Shown: piece by piece, positions 1 through 7,319 of the stretch
Layout of the letters: every line of letters starts with the position of its first letter
Position numbering within the stretch: the first letter of the stretch is position 1
Assembly: GCA_028705785.1 (NCBI GenBank)
Contig: JAQWCT010000056.1
Span: forward strand, 1-12,362
Source of the DNA: Sulfurospirillaceae bacterium
GTDB taxonomy: Bacteria > Campylobacterota > Campylobacteria > Campylobacterales > Sulfurospirillaceae
Reading direction: 5' to 3'
DNA length: 12,362 nucleotides
Made by a program: the position numbers and the translations under genes
Notes under the pieces: model-generated
Seen by the model: the letters and a program-made list of their open reading frames with translations, nothing else
What the model was told of the DNA's origin: nothing
The model's database searches: none

Positions 1-1
1 C

Positions 2-2431
2 ATCATCACACGATTTAAGCGAATGGATGGTTTTAAAACCCTCTGGCAGCCTGGTATGGATCATGCAGGAATTGCGACTCAAAATGTGGTTGAAAAACAA
101 CTTTTGGCACAAGGTATTAAAAAAGAAGAGTTGGGGCGTGAAAAATTCTTAGAAAAAGTCTGGGAATGGAAAGCCTATAGTGGCGGACAAATCTTCAATC
201 AAATGCGTAAACTTGGAACCTCACCTGCGTGGAGTAGAGAGCGCTTTACGATGGATGAAGGACTCAAACACTCTGTTAAAAAAGCTTTTGTCAAATACTA
301 CAATGAAGGTTTAATCGTCCGTGGAAACTACATGGTCAACTGGTGTACCCATGATGGAGCGCTCAGTGACATTGAAGTCGAATTTGAAGCTAATAAAGGC
401 AAATTGTACCATCTCAAATACTTTTTAAAAGACTCAAATGATTTTTTAATCGTAGCAACAACCAGACCAGAAACTTACTTTGGCGATACCGCCGTCATGG
501 TTCATCCCGATGATGAACGATATCAGCATTTACTCGGTAAAAAAGTTGTTTTACCTCTTATTGGTCGTGAAATTACCATTATCGCGGATGAACATGTCGA
601 TATGAGTTTTGGAACGGGTTGCGTTAAAGTGACTCCTGCGCATGACATCAACGACTACGAAGTTGGTAAGCGACATGATTTAGAGTTTATTACTATCTTT
701 GATGAGAGTGGAATTCTTAATGACTACTGTGGTGAATTTAAAGGAATGGAGCGATTAGAATCACGAAATTCCATCGTAGCAAAACTTGAAGCCACAGGCT
801 TTGTCGATAAAATTGAAGATTATGAAAATCAAGTAGGTCACTGCTACCGTTGTAAAAATGTGGTTGAACCTTATATCTCAAAACAATGGTTTGTTAAAAA
901 AGAAATTGCTGAGGGGGCTATCGCTAAAGTCAATGCACATTTAGCAGAATTCTACCCAAGCCATTGGCTCAACTCATACAACGCATGGATGAAAGAGCTT
1001 CGTGATTGGTGTATCTCTCGCCAACTGTGGTGGGGTCATCAAATTCCTGTTTTTTACTGTGATGCGTGTGGACATGAGTGGGCGAGTGAAAAAGAGAGTG
1101 AGCATGAATGTCCTACATGTAAAGCTTCTACGATACATCAAGACCCTGATGTACTCGACACTTGGTTTAGTTCAGGTCTTTGGCCTTTTTCAACACTGGG
1201 TTGGGAAAATGGCGAAGCTTACAAGGGCGAAAAATGGAATGAGAGTGATTTAAAAGATTTTTACCCGAATACCTTACTCATTACAGGTTTTGATATTCTT
1301 TTCTTCTGGGTTGCGAGAATGATGTTCTCAGGAGAGCATACTTTAGGAGAACTACCGTTTAAAGACATTTATCTCCATGCGCTCGTCAAAGATGAAAATG
1401 GTCAAAAAATGAGTAAATCCAAAGGCAATGTTATCGACCCACTCGATACGATAGAACAATACAGTGCCGATACTTTGCGTTTTACACTAGCGATTTTAGC
1501 CGTTCAAGGTCGTGACATCAAACTGAGTGGTGAAAAACTAGAGCAAATCCGTAACTTTACCAACAAACTTTATAATGCCTCACGATTTTTACTGATGAAT
1601 GCCACCTCTTTTGAGGATTTAGAAAACATCGAGATAAAAACACCTCTTGGTCTTTATATGAAAAGCCGTTTGGCAGTTGCAACAGAAGAAGTCAGAGCGC
1701 ACTTTAGTGATTATCGCTTTAACGATGCAGCAACCACACTTTATCGTTTCTTGTGGGGTGAGTTTTGTGACTGGGGTATTGAGCTTTCTAAAGCGGATAA
1801 AAGTAGCGTTGCAGAGCTTGGCGCTATCTTTAAAGAAGCGATGAAACTAATCCACCCTTTTATGCCTTTTATCTCTGAATTTTTGTATCAAGAGCTTTCA
1901 GATAAAACGCTCGAAGAGAACGAATCCATCATGGTAAAACGCTATCCTCATTCGCTCGAACAAGATGAGAAAATAGAAAAAACCTTTGAACTCGTCATCG
2001 AAGCCATCGTTGGTATAAGGCGAGCAAAAGCCAATATTGACCTTGGTAATAAAAAGATAGAACATGCTTTTATCAAAGTACCTGATGCAAAAGCCTTGCA
2101 AGAAACACTTAAATACATCAGTTTATTGGCAAAAGTTGAAAATATCGACTTTACAGAAACCAAAATTGCCAACTCGGCAACCGATGTCGGCGATAATATT
2201 GAAGTGTTTATTCCCCTTGATGGCGTGGATTTAACACCTATTATAGAGCGACTTAACAATCAAAAAATAAAACTTGAAAAAGAGATTCAAAAATTAAGTG
2301 GTATGCTATCCAACGAGCGCTTTGTCGCAAATGCCCCAAAAGAGGTTATTGCTGAAAATCAAAAAGGCTTGGATGATGCTAAAGCTAAAATGGGAAAAAT
2401 TGAAGCAGAATTACAGACTTTAGGATGTTAA
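2..2431 (+). CDS. valS: Valine--tRNA ligase (ValRS), N-terminally truncated by the window edge
   Basis: Cytoplasmic class I aminoacyl-tRNA synthetase that charges tRNA-Val with valine. The frame is open from base 2 and its first codons read IITRFKRMDGFKTLWQPG, typical ValRS sequence just after the HIGH motif. The ATG at 23 is therefore an internal methionine, and roughly 50-70 residues including HIGH lie left of the window. Visible in order are the editing domain (TTRPETYFGDTAVMVHP, then GTGCVKVTPAHD), two CxxC pairs (CDAC and CPTC, near bases 1057-1122) that look like a zinc-ribbon insertion, the KMSKS signature at 1406-1420, the helical anticodon-binding domain, and a Lys/Glu-rich C-terminal coiled coil typical of bacterial ValRS. 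The gene ends in TAA. One TACATGTAAAG copy encodes part of the second CxxC. Identity is essentially certain; only the start is missing. Confidence 0.97.
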   Translation: MITRFKRMDGFKTLWQPGMDHAGIATQNVVEKQLLAQGIKKEELGREKFLEKVWEWKAYSGGQIFNQMRKLGTSPAWSRERFTMDEGLKHSVKKAFVKYYNEGLIVRGNYMVNWCTHDGALSDIEVEFEANKGKLYHLKYFLKDSNDFLIVATTRPETYFGDTAVMVHPDDERYQHLLGKKVVLPLIGREITIIADEHVDMSFGTGCVKVTPAHDINDYEVGKRHDLEFITIFDESGILNDYCGEFKGMERLESRNSIVAKLEATGFVDKIEDYENQVGHCYRCKNVVEPYISKQWFVKKEIAEGAIAKVNAHLAEFYPSHWLNSYNAWMKELRDWCISRQLWWGHQIPVFYCDACGHEWASEKESEHECPTCKASTIHQDPDVLDTWFSSGLWPFSTLGWENGEAYKGEKWNESDLKDFYPNTLLITGFDILFFWVARMMFSGEHTLGELPFKDIYLHALVKDENGQKMSKSKGNVIDPLDTIEQYSADTLRFTLAILAVQGRDIKLSGEKLEQIRNFTNKLYNASRFLLMNATSFEDLENIEIKTPLGLYMKSRLAVATEEVRAHFSDYRFNDAATTLYRFLWGEFCDWGIELSKADKSSVAELGAIFKEAMKLIHPFMPFISEFLYQELSDKTLEENESIMVKRYPHSLEQDEKIEKTFELVIEAIVGIRRAKANIDLGNKKIEHAFIKVPDAKALQETLKYISLLAKVENIDFTETKIANSATDVGDNIEVFIPLDGVDLTPIIERLNNQKIKLEKEIQKLSGMLSNERFVANAPKEVIAENQKGLDDAKAKMGKIEAELQTLGC
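1114..1124 (+). repeat. TACATGTAAAG word, copy 1 (in valS)
   Basis: Exact copy of the over-represented 11-mer. It is read in sense inside valS, where ACA-TGT-AAA encodes Thr-Cys-Lys of the second CxxC pair. Confidence 0.85.
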
Positions 2432-2476
2432 TGTTCCAAAGCACAAAATTTTAGGTCTTTTCAAAAATTTATAACC

Positions 2477-2482
2477 TATAAT
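2477..2482 (+). promoter_or_regulatory. Probable -10 element (TATAAT) for the TRAP binding-protein gene
   Basis: A perfect TATAAT lies 27 bases before the ATG at 2509, in the AT-rich gap after valS. No convincing -35 box is visible, which is normal for the sigma-70 promoters of Campylobacterota. It implies that the TRAP gene is transcribed independently of valS. Confidence 0.65.
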
Positions 2483-2497
2483 AAAATAAATTACATC

Positions 2498-2503
2498 AAG
2501 GAG
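2498..2503 (+). promoter_or_regulatory. Strong ribosome binding site AAGGAG
   Basis: A consensus Shine-Dalgarno sequence five bases before the ATG at 2509. It fixes that start and suggests efficient translation. Confidence 0.85.
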
Positions 2504-2508
2504 ATTTT

Positions 2509-3570
2509 ATGCGTCTATTTTCGATTTTTGTCGCTTTTTGTCTTGGCTTTGCAACACTTGCAAATGCTGCAGCCGAAAAAGTTTATACTTTAACACTTGC
2601 CACCACATGGGCGGAACAAGTACCATTTCTAGGAACTGCGCCGACAACTTTAGCTCAAATGGTTGATACGATGTCTAATGGTCGTCTTAAAATCAAAGTG
2701 GATTCCCCTAACAAGCACAAAGCACCTTTTGGTGTTATGGATATGGTAAAAGCAGGTCAATATGACTTAGCGTACACCGCTTCGTACTACTACAAAGGTA
2801 AAGATTATAAACTCGTTTTCTTCACCACTGTCCCTTTTGGTATGCTCATTTCAGAACAATATGCTTGGTATAATTATGGTGGTGGTAAAGAACTTGCCGC
2901 TAAAGTATATGGTGAACATGGTCTTATTTCTTATCCTATGGGAACGACAGGTATACAAATGGGTGGATGGTTCAAAAAAGAGATTAAATCACTTAATGAC
3001 TTAAAAGGCCTCAAATTCCGTATTCCTGGTCAAGGTGGAGAAGTTATGGCTAAAATTGGTGTTAATGCGATGAGTACACCTCCAGGTGAACTTTACACTG
3101 CACTTGAGCGCAATACGATTGATGCCGTTGAATGGATTTCTCCTGTATTTGACTTTGCAATGGGCTTTCATAAACTCGCCAACTACTACTATACAGGATG
3201 GCAAGAGCCTGCAAGTGAAATTCAATTACTTGCCAATAAGAAAAAAATTGATGCATTACCAGAAGACCTTAAAGCTATTTTAGAGGTTGCCATCAGCCAT
3301 GTTGGAGCACAACTCATGATGCAAGCAACCAATGCAAATGCTGATGCGTGGGCAAATATTGCGACAAACTTCCCTAATGTTAAAGTTCAACAATTTCCAT
3401 CCGATGTTATGGCGGCTTTGAAAAAAGCAGCTATTGAGATAGAAGATGAACAAGCAGCAAAAGATCCTGTATTTAAAGAAATATTGGAATCTCAAAGAGC
3501 TTACTTAGCGAAAGTTCGTCCTTGGACTATCATGGGTGAGTATGGATATCTTAAGCAGTTAGAAAAATAA
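2509..3570 (+). CDS. TRAP transporter solute-binding protein, DctP family (2-oxoacid/TakP-like)
   Basis: Periplasmic substrate-binding component of a TRAP-type secondary transporter, 353 residues. A signal peptide is clear: a short MR start, a hydrophobic stretch to about residue 18 and an ANA cleavage site near residue 20. Family marks are the LATTW first strand, the FRIPGQGG segment with the ligand-binding Arg at 171 (this Arg normally pairs with the substrate carboxylate), and GELYTALERNTIDAVEW at 193-209. The following SPVFDFAMGFHKLANYYYTG stretch resembles the branch that binds 2-oxoacids and other monocarboxylates (TakP-like). The substrate is thus probably an organic acid, but it cannot be read from sequence alone. 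No DctQ or DctM membrane subunit lies in the window: valS is upstream and a terminator followed by convergent mog is downstream. The gene seems monocistronic, with its own -10 box and a strong RBS. Family call is secure; substrate is inference. Confidence 0.92.
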   Translation: MRLFSIFVAFCLGFATLANAAAEKVYTLTLATTWAEQVPFLGTAPTTLAQMVDTMSNGRLKIKVDSPNKHKAPFGVMDMVKAGQYDLAYTASYYYKGKDYKLVFFTTVPFGMLISEQYAWYNYGGGKELAAKVYGEHGLISYPMGTTGIQMGGWFKKEIKSLNDLKGLKFRIPGQGGEVMAKIGVNAMSTPPGELYTALERNTIDAVEWISPVFDFAMGFHKLANYYYTGWQEPASEIQLLANKKKIDALPEDLKAILEVAISHVGAQLMMQATNANADAWANIATNFPNVKVQQFPSDVMAALKKAAIEIEDEQAAKDPVFKEILESQRAYLAKVRPWTIMGEYGYLKQLEK

Positions 3571-3577
3571 TCATTTC

Positions 3578-3622
3578 GCTAAGAGGCTTTACATGTAAGG
3601 CCTCTTAGCATGTCTTTTTTTT
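3578..3622 (+). terminator. Rho-independent terminator with the TACATGTA word at its tip
   Basis: A perfect 10-bp inverted repeat (GCTAAGAGGC at 3578-3587, GCCTCTTAGC at 3600-3609) is followed by a run of eight Ts (3615-3622). It lies just after the TRAP gene stop. The 12-base interior is TTTACATGTAAG, itself nearly self-complementary and carrying the repeated word. The T run reaches the stop codon of convergent mog. In the opposite direction there is only a weak, displaced T run, so termination of mog here is less certain. Confidence 0.9.
3587..3597 (-). repeat. TACATGTAAAG word, copy 2 (in terminator)
   Basis: Exact minus-strand copy of the 11-mer, at the tip of the terminator hairpin. It is the only copy outside a coding region. 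Confidence 0.85.
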
Positions 3623-4148
3623 ATGCCTTTGGTCGAAAAGGCTTTATAATTTCTTCATGACACTCAATAAATGGACCCTCTAGCAAATCAATACAATATG
3701 GCACAGCAGGAAAAACTGCATCTAAACACTCTTTAATAGACTTTGGTTTTCCAGGAAGATTGATAATAAGCGCTTTTCCACGAATTCCTGCAGTTTGTCT
3801 TGATAAAATAGCAGTTGGAACATATTTAAGACTCACTTGTCGCATTAATTCACCAAAGCCGGGCATCATTTTTTCACATACTGCTTCAGTCGCTTCAGGT
3901 GTCACATCTCTTAGCGCTGGACCTGTGCCGCCAGTAGTGACAATCAAACAACAGCCTTGCATATCTGCCATATCCTTTAATGCTTCTTCAATGATAGGTT
4001 GTTCATCAGGAATAACCTCGTAAACACTTTCCCATTCACTTTTAATGTACTCACCTAAAACCGAAAGGATAGCTTTACCCGATAAATCCTCATAAATCCC
4101 CGCACTTGCTCGATCTGAAACTGTTAAAATACCTATTTTTGCTTTCAT
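3621..4148 (-). CDS. mog: Molybdopterin adenylyltransferase (MogA)
   Basis: Adenylylates molybdopterin with ATP, the step before molybdate insertion in molybdenum cofactor synthesis; cytoplasmic. The 175 residues form one MoCF-binding domain: an ILTVSDRASAG start (residues 7-17), the nucleotide/pterin loop TTGGTGPALRDVTPEAT at 71-87, and NLPGKPKSIKE at 130-140 followed by a typical VFPAVPYCIDLLEGP end. Length fits stand-alone MogA and there is no MoeA fusion. Its ATG overlaps the TGA of panE by four bases (ATGA, 4145-4148), so translation is probably coupled in the hisD-panE-mog operon. Molybdenum cofactor supply suits an organism with molybdo-enzymes for anaerobic respiration, though none is visible here. 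The MoaB paralogue is the main alternative; the full motif set favours Mog. Confidence 0.9.
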   Translation of the reverse strand: MKAKIGILTVSDRASAGIYEDLSGKAILSVLGEYIKSEWESVYEVIPDEQPIIEEALKDMADMQGCCLIVTTGGTGPALRDVTPEATEAVCEKMMPGFGELMRQVSLKYVPTAILSRQTAGIRGKALIINLPGKPKSIKECLDAVFPAVPYCIDLLEGPFIECHEEIIKPFRPKA

Positions 4149-5092
4149 CTATTTTTTTGCTCCAATTTAAATTCTAATAATGAAGAAATAGCCCTTGTAT
4201 AAGGAGCATCTAAACCACCCTGTTCACTTGAACGCAAAACGACACCACAAATCTCCTCTATTTCTAACGCTCTTCCATGTTCAACATCCACCAACATCGA
4301 TGGCTTAATAGACTCAAAACCTAAAATCAGTGCATACATAGCATCAATATCTTCTTTTGAAATGTTTACATGTAAAGATTGAGCAGCTTTTGCGGTTTCC
4401 AACATCAAACCATAAACCACCTTTGAAAGTTTTGGATGGTGCAATAACACACCCGTTTTTTCACCCAATAACGCACACAAAGCATTCACACCATTGTTAA
4501 TAATCAGTTTTTTCCACAATTCTTTGCGAATATCATGTGTAATCTCTAAGGGAATTGAAGCTTTTAAAAACACTTCTGATAGCTTTTCTAAAAATTCTTT
4601 TGCCTTTTGGTTGTCATCAAGAAGTCCTACAATTGTCTCTGAACAACCTACCGCTTCAACAACACCATTTTCAACCACATGCGCACCTACTTTACGCGTC
4701 AATCCACCGATAACAAAATTTTTATCGATAAACGCACATAAAATATCTTCATTTTCAACACCATTTTGCAACGATATGCAATACGGTATTGCATGCACAT
4801 CTTGCTTGAACCATTGTGCAAGATTTTGTGCTATTTCTTTTGTAGCTGTCGACTTTGCAGCAATTAAAATAGCATCAATACTACCCATATCCCTTTGCAT
4901 CAGTCCTTGCATGTCTGTAGCATCAACAGCCTTAAAAAATGAAAAATCTGGATGTCTTAGTTCAAGCCCACGAGACTTTAATGCACTAAGATGTTGACCC
5001 CGAGCAACAAAAATAACTTCATGTCCGCCGTCCAATAAACGAGCACCATAATAACATCCGATGCCACCAGCACCTAAAATAACAAACTTCAT
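4145..5092 (-). CDS. panE: 2-dehydropantoate 2-reductase (ketopantoate reductase)
   Basis: NADPH-dependent reduction of ketopantoate to pantoate in pantothenate/CoA synthesis; cytoplasmic. The protein has 315 residues. The Rossmann fold opens with the dinucleotide loop GAGGIG at 7-12. ISLQNGVENED (107-116) is the conserved Asn segment near the active site, and ELWKKLIINNGVNAL at 191-205 holds the catalytic lysine (about Lys195, by analogy to Lys176 of the E. coli enzyme). The C-terminal helical domain carries MLVDVEHGRALEIEE, with the substrate-binding Glu near 277. It starts two bases after hisD stops and overlaps mog by four bases, so all three are likely cotranscribed. No strong RBS precedes the ATG, consistent with coupling to hisD. 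PanE paralogues acting on other 2-oxoacids exist, so pantothenate synthesis is the likely but not proven role. Confidence 0.88.
   Translation of the reverse strand: MKFVILGAGGIGCYYGARLLDGGHEVIFVARGQHLSALKSRGLELRHPDFSFFKAVDATDMQGLMQRDMGSIDAILIAAKSTATKEIAQNLAQWFKQDVHAIPYCISLQNGVENEDILCAFIDKNFVIGGLTRKVGAHVVENGVVEAVGCSETIVGLLDDNQKAKEFLEKLSEVFLKASIPLEITHDIRKELWKKLIINNGVNALCALLGEKTGVLLHHPKLSKVVYGLMLETAKAAQSLHVNISKEDIDAMYALILGFESIKPSMLVDVEHGRALEIEEICGVVLRSSEQGGLDAPYTRAISSLLEFKLEQKNR
4367..4377 (+). repeat. TACATGTAAAG word, copy 3 (in panE)
   Basis: Exact copy inside a longer perfect palindrome, TTTACATGTAAA (4365-4376). It is antisense to panE, where it encodes Leu-His-Val (residues 240-242). Confidence 0.85.
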
Positions 5093-5094
5093 TT

Positions 5095-6387
5095 TTAATG
5101 TTTAAGTCGTTCTAGAACAGAGGCTTCATGCGCCCCAAGTCCCTCAGTATGCGCTAAAAGTGCGCACGCTTCACCAATCTCTTCGATGCCTTTTTTACTC
5201 ATGCTGATAATAGAAGAGCGTTTTAAAAAGTTTTCAACGCCAAGTGGTGAATAAAATTTTGCTGTTCCCCCCGTTGGAAGCGTGTGATTAGGACCAGCTA
5301 CATAATCCCCAATAGGTTCAGGCGTGTAAGAGCCCATAAAAATTGCGCCTGCATGACGAATATGAGGCAGTAAGTCAAAAGGATGCGCTGTCATAATTTC
5401 TAGGTGTTCTGGGGCTATTTGATTCATGAGACTTATGGCTTCATCCATATCTTTAGTCACGATAATTGCCCCTCGCTCTCTAATTGAAACCTCCGCAATA
5501 GCTTTGCGCTCCAACTTTTCAAGCCAAACAAAAACCTCTTCACGCGTCTTTTGAGCAATTTCTAATGAGGGTGTAATCAAAATAGAACTTGCCATTTCAT
5601 CATGTTCGGCTTGAGAGAGTAAGTCTATCGCTAAAAAGTTAGGATTACTTGAACTATCCGCAAGAATACCTATCTCACTAGGGCCTGCAATCATGTCGAT
5701 ATTAACCTCTCCAAAGACGAGTTTTTTAGCTGTTGCCACAAAGATATTTCCCGGCCCTGTGATAACATCGACCTTTGGGATACTCTGTGTTCCATACGCC
5801 ATCGCAGCTATCGCACTTGCACCTCCCACTTTATAAGCTTTTTGAATGCCACAAAGGTGCATAGCCGCCAATAAAAGAGGATTAAGTTCGTTATTGGGAG
5901 AAGGTGTACATACGACGATTTCTTTGACGCCTGCAACAATAGCAGGTATAGCATTCATCAATAAACTACTGGGATAAGCTGCTTTCCCACCAGGGATATA
6001 AAGTCCCGCGCGATCAACTGGAGTGACTTTTTGTCCTAAAACCGTGCCATTATCTTCAAAATCTAACCAAGATTTAGGAAGTAATTTTTCGTGGTAAGAG
6101 CGGATACGGTCATAAGCTAATTGAAGTGCATCTTTGAGTTTTGGATTGAGCGCATCATACGCTTTTTTCATTTCGTCTGTGCAAACTTCAAGGTTTTTAT
6201 CTTCACCTACATGCCATTTATCAAATTTCTCGATATGTTCTTTTAACGCATTATTGCCACTGGATTTAATGTCAGCGATGATGGTCGAGACGATTTTGGA
6301 AACATTGTCCATATCCATCTGCCCTCGCTTGAGCAGTTCGTTAAACTGTGTTTGAAAATTTTCATCTGTAGTTTTTAAAATTAACAT
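5095..6387 (-). CDS. hisD: Histidinol dehydrogenase
   Basis: Zinc enzyme that oxidises histidinol to histidine in two NAD-dependent steps, the end of histidine synthesis; cytoplasmic. The 430 residues match the usual length. VDRAGLYIPGGKAAYPSS (124-141) and GPGNIFVATAKKLVFG (211-226) are family signatures. Predicted zinc ligands are Gln259 and His262 (LLSQAEHDE), Asp361 (IGDYVAGP) and His420 (GLGAHEAS); the acid/base pair is Glu327-His328 (APEHLE). All agree with the E. coli positions to within one residue. The ATG has an AAGAGGA ribosome site six bases upstream (6394-6400). A TATAAT at 6413-6418 overlaps the stop of the broken upstream gene, so the hisD-panE-mog operon probably has its own promoter. 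No other his gene is present in the window. Confidence 0.97.
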   Translation of the reverse strand: MLILKTTDENFQTQFNELLKRGQMDMDNVSKIVSTIIADIKSSGNNALKEHIEKFDKWHVGEDKNLEVCTDEMKKAYDALNPKLKDALQLAYDRIRSYHEKLLPKSWLDFEDNGTVLGQKVTPVDRAGLYIPGGKAAYPSSLLMNAIPAIVAGVKEIVVCTPSPNNELNPLLLAAMHLCGIQKAYKVGGASAIAAMAYGTQSIPKVDVITGPGNIFVATAKKLVFGEVNIDMIAGPSEIGILADSSSNPNFLAIDLLSQAEHDEMASSILITPSLEIAQKTREEVFVWLEKLERKAIAEVSIRERGAIIVTKDMDEAISLMNQIAPEHLEIMTAHPFDLLPHIRHAGAIFMGSYTPEPIGDYVAGPNHTLPTGGTAKFYSPLGVENFLKRSSIISMSKKGIEEIGEACALLAHTEGLGAHEASVLERLKH

Positions 6388-6412
6388 TATTTGTCCTCTT
6401 GAAAAGTTCTTA

Positions 6413-6418
6413 ATTATA
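6413..6418 (-). promoter_or_regulatory. Probable -10 element (TATAAT) for the hisD-panE-mog operon
   Basis: A TATAAT on the minus strand overlaps the TAA of the upstream broken PLP-enzyme gene and predicts a transcript starting about 18 bases before the hisD ATG, just ahead of its AAGAGGA ribosome site. No clear -35 box is visible. Confidence 0.6.
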
Positions 6419-6727
6419 GCATATTTGTTTTTCGCTTGTATCGCTCAATCATGGAGATATTGCCTAAAATTCCGCCTTGATGAATATAAATCGGTGTACC
6501 CACTAAAGAGTCTATATGCTCTAAAAAAACACTCCAACCTACTGGATCATACATCAAATCGAACTCAATCCCCATTTTTTCCTTAATTTCCTGCCATAAT
6601 ACATATAATTTTACATATAATTTACCATAATGGTACTTCTGAGTTCCTTTGAGGATAGTCGGAAATGGACCATTTTGAGAGAGTAGTTCAAACTGCTTTT
6701 GCAAATAAACTTCATCTCCCACACAGC

Positions 6728-6738
6728 TACATGTAAAG
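6728..6738 (+). repeat. TACATGTAAAG word, copy 4 (in PLP-enzyme pseudogene)
   Basis: Exact copy antisense to the broken PLP-enzyme gene, encoding part of Phe-Thr-Cys-Ser. It shows that the word can be read in the Thr-Cys frame on either strand. Confidence 0.85.
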
Positions 6739-6902
6739 ACTTTAAAGGGAAGATATTTTTGTAAAAAAAGAGCTGTTGTTCCTGTGCCTGAGGGCAAAAA
6801 GAGATAAGGGTTTTGAATATTGGCTTTTTGTATATCCGCCATAAGTTCATCTGCCAATATCTTAATGCCCACTTGCGCTTCGCTTTGTCTTCCACCCTCT
6901 TC

Positions 6903-6913
6903 TACATGTAAAG
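6903..6913 (+). repeat. TACATGTAAAG word, copy 5 (in PLP-enzyme pseudogene)
   Basis: Exact copy antisense to the broken PLP-enzyme gene, encoding Leu-His-Val, 175 bases from copy 4. Confidence 0.85.
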
Positions 6914-7290
6914 AATATTCATCTACCACACTTAGAGAGTCTTTTTGTTTTTGTTTTGATTCCATTACTTTCATACGATTTTATAATGCATATTTGTAGT
7001 TTCCGATTGGATTGACTTTTAAAAATTCAGGGATATGGTCGCAAAAATAGATAAACTCCCACCCTTTAATTTGGGCAAGTACACTCAGTGAATACATCGC
7101 ATTGGACTGATTTGAACCATAGCTTATGATGCGTTTAATGTGAGGAAAATCATGCGTTAAGAAGTAGTAAAACTTTCTAGCTTTATTACCCGAAAAATGA
7201 GGGTCAAGAAGATCATCTCGCTTAATATAAATTGCTTTATTGTTGAAAAAGTGTTTTTGGAAAGGAGAGTGTGTAAAATTCATTACATGC

Positions 7291-7314
7291 AAGAGCCTAT
7301 CTCTAGGCTCTTTT
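7291..7314 (+). terminator. Hairpin with short T run between fba and the broken PLP-enzyme gene
   Basis: A perfect 9-bp stem (AAGAGCCTA at 7291-7299, TAGGCTCTT at 7304-7312) closes a four-base loop and is followed by TT on the plus strand, making a TTTT run. The T run lies on the plus strand, although both flanking genes are on the minus strand. For fba mRNA it gives the same hairpin eight bases after the stop but with no U tract. It may act as a weak terminator or an mRNA-end stabiliser for fba. TTACATGC, one base off the repeated word, adjoins it at 7283-7290. Confidence 0.55.
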
Positions 7315-7319
7315 AAGTG

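Larger units (their letters stand above)
6414..7283 (-). pseudogene. ACC deaminase/D-cysteine desulfhydrase-family PLP enzyme, interrupted by one in-frame TAA
   Basis: Two adjacent pieces in the same frame make one fold-type II PLP enzyme of about 288 residues. The N-terminal piece has YIKRDDLLDPHFSGNKARKF, with the PLP-binding Lys in SGNKARK, then SYGSNQSNA and NPIGNYKYAL, followed by TAA at 6981-6983. The frame continues with Asn-Arg-Met-Lys-Val-Met. The C-terminal piece has EEGGRQSEAQVG, the phosphate-binding loop LPSGTGTTALFLQKY, a YDPVGWSVFLEH segment and an IYIHQGGILG end, all expected of the family, with no base lost or gained. Intact enzymes of this group deaminate ACC or release sulfide from D-cysteine; which applies is not readable. 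An in-frame ATG six bases after the stop (6974) might allow re-initiation but has no ribosome site. A TTG at 7292 could extend the start; the ATG at 7283 is preferred. Recent pseudogene or sequence error are the leading explanations. Two TACATGTAAAG copies lie inside. Confidence 0.85.

Noticed and set aside
23..25. ATG at 23 as the valS start
   Set aside because: The frame is open leftward to the window edge and codes for conserved ValRS sequence (IITRFKR), so this methionine is internal.
3578..3622. The hairpin as a fully bidirectional terminator for both the TRAP gene and mog
   Set aside because: The T run is clear only on the plus strand; on the minus strand the run of Ts is short and displaced from the stem.
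4494..4997. 167-codon open frame on the plus strand across panE
   Set aside because: It is antisense to a clearly conserved gene, has no recognisable domain or ribosome site, and its composition is that of a shadow frame. The same applies to the other antisense frames inside valS, the TRAP gene, mog, hisD, nth and pepD.
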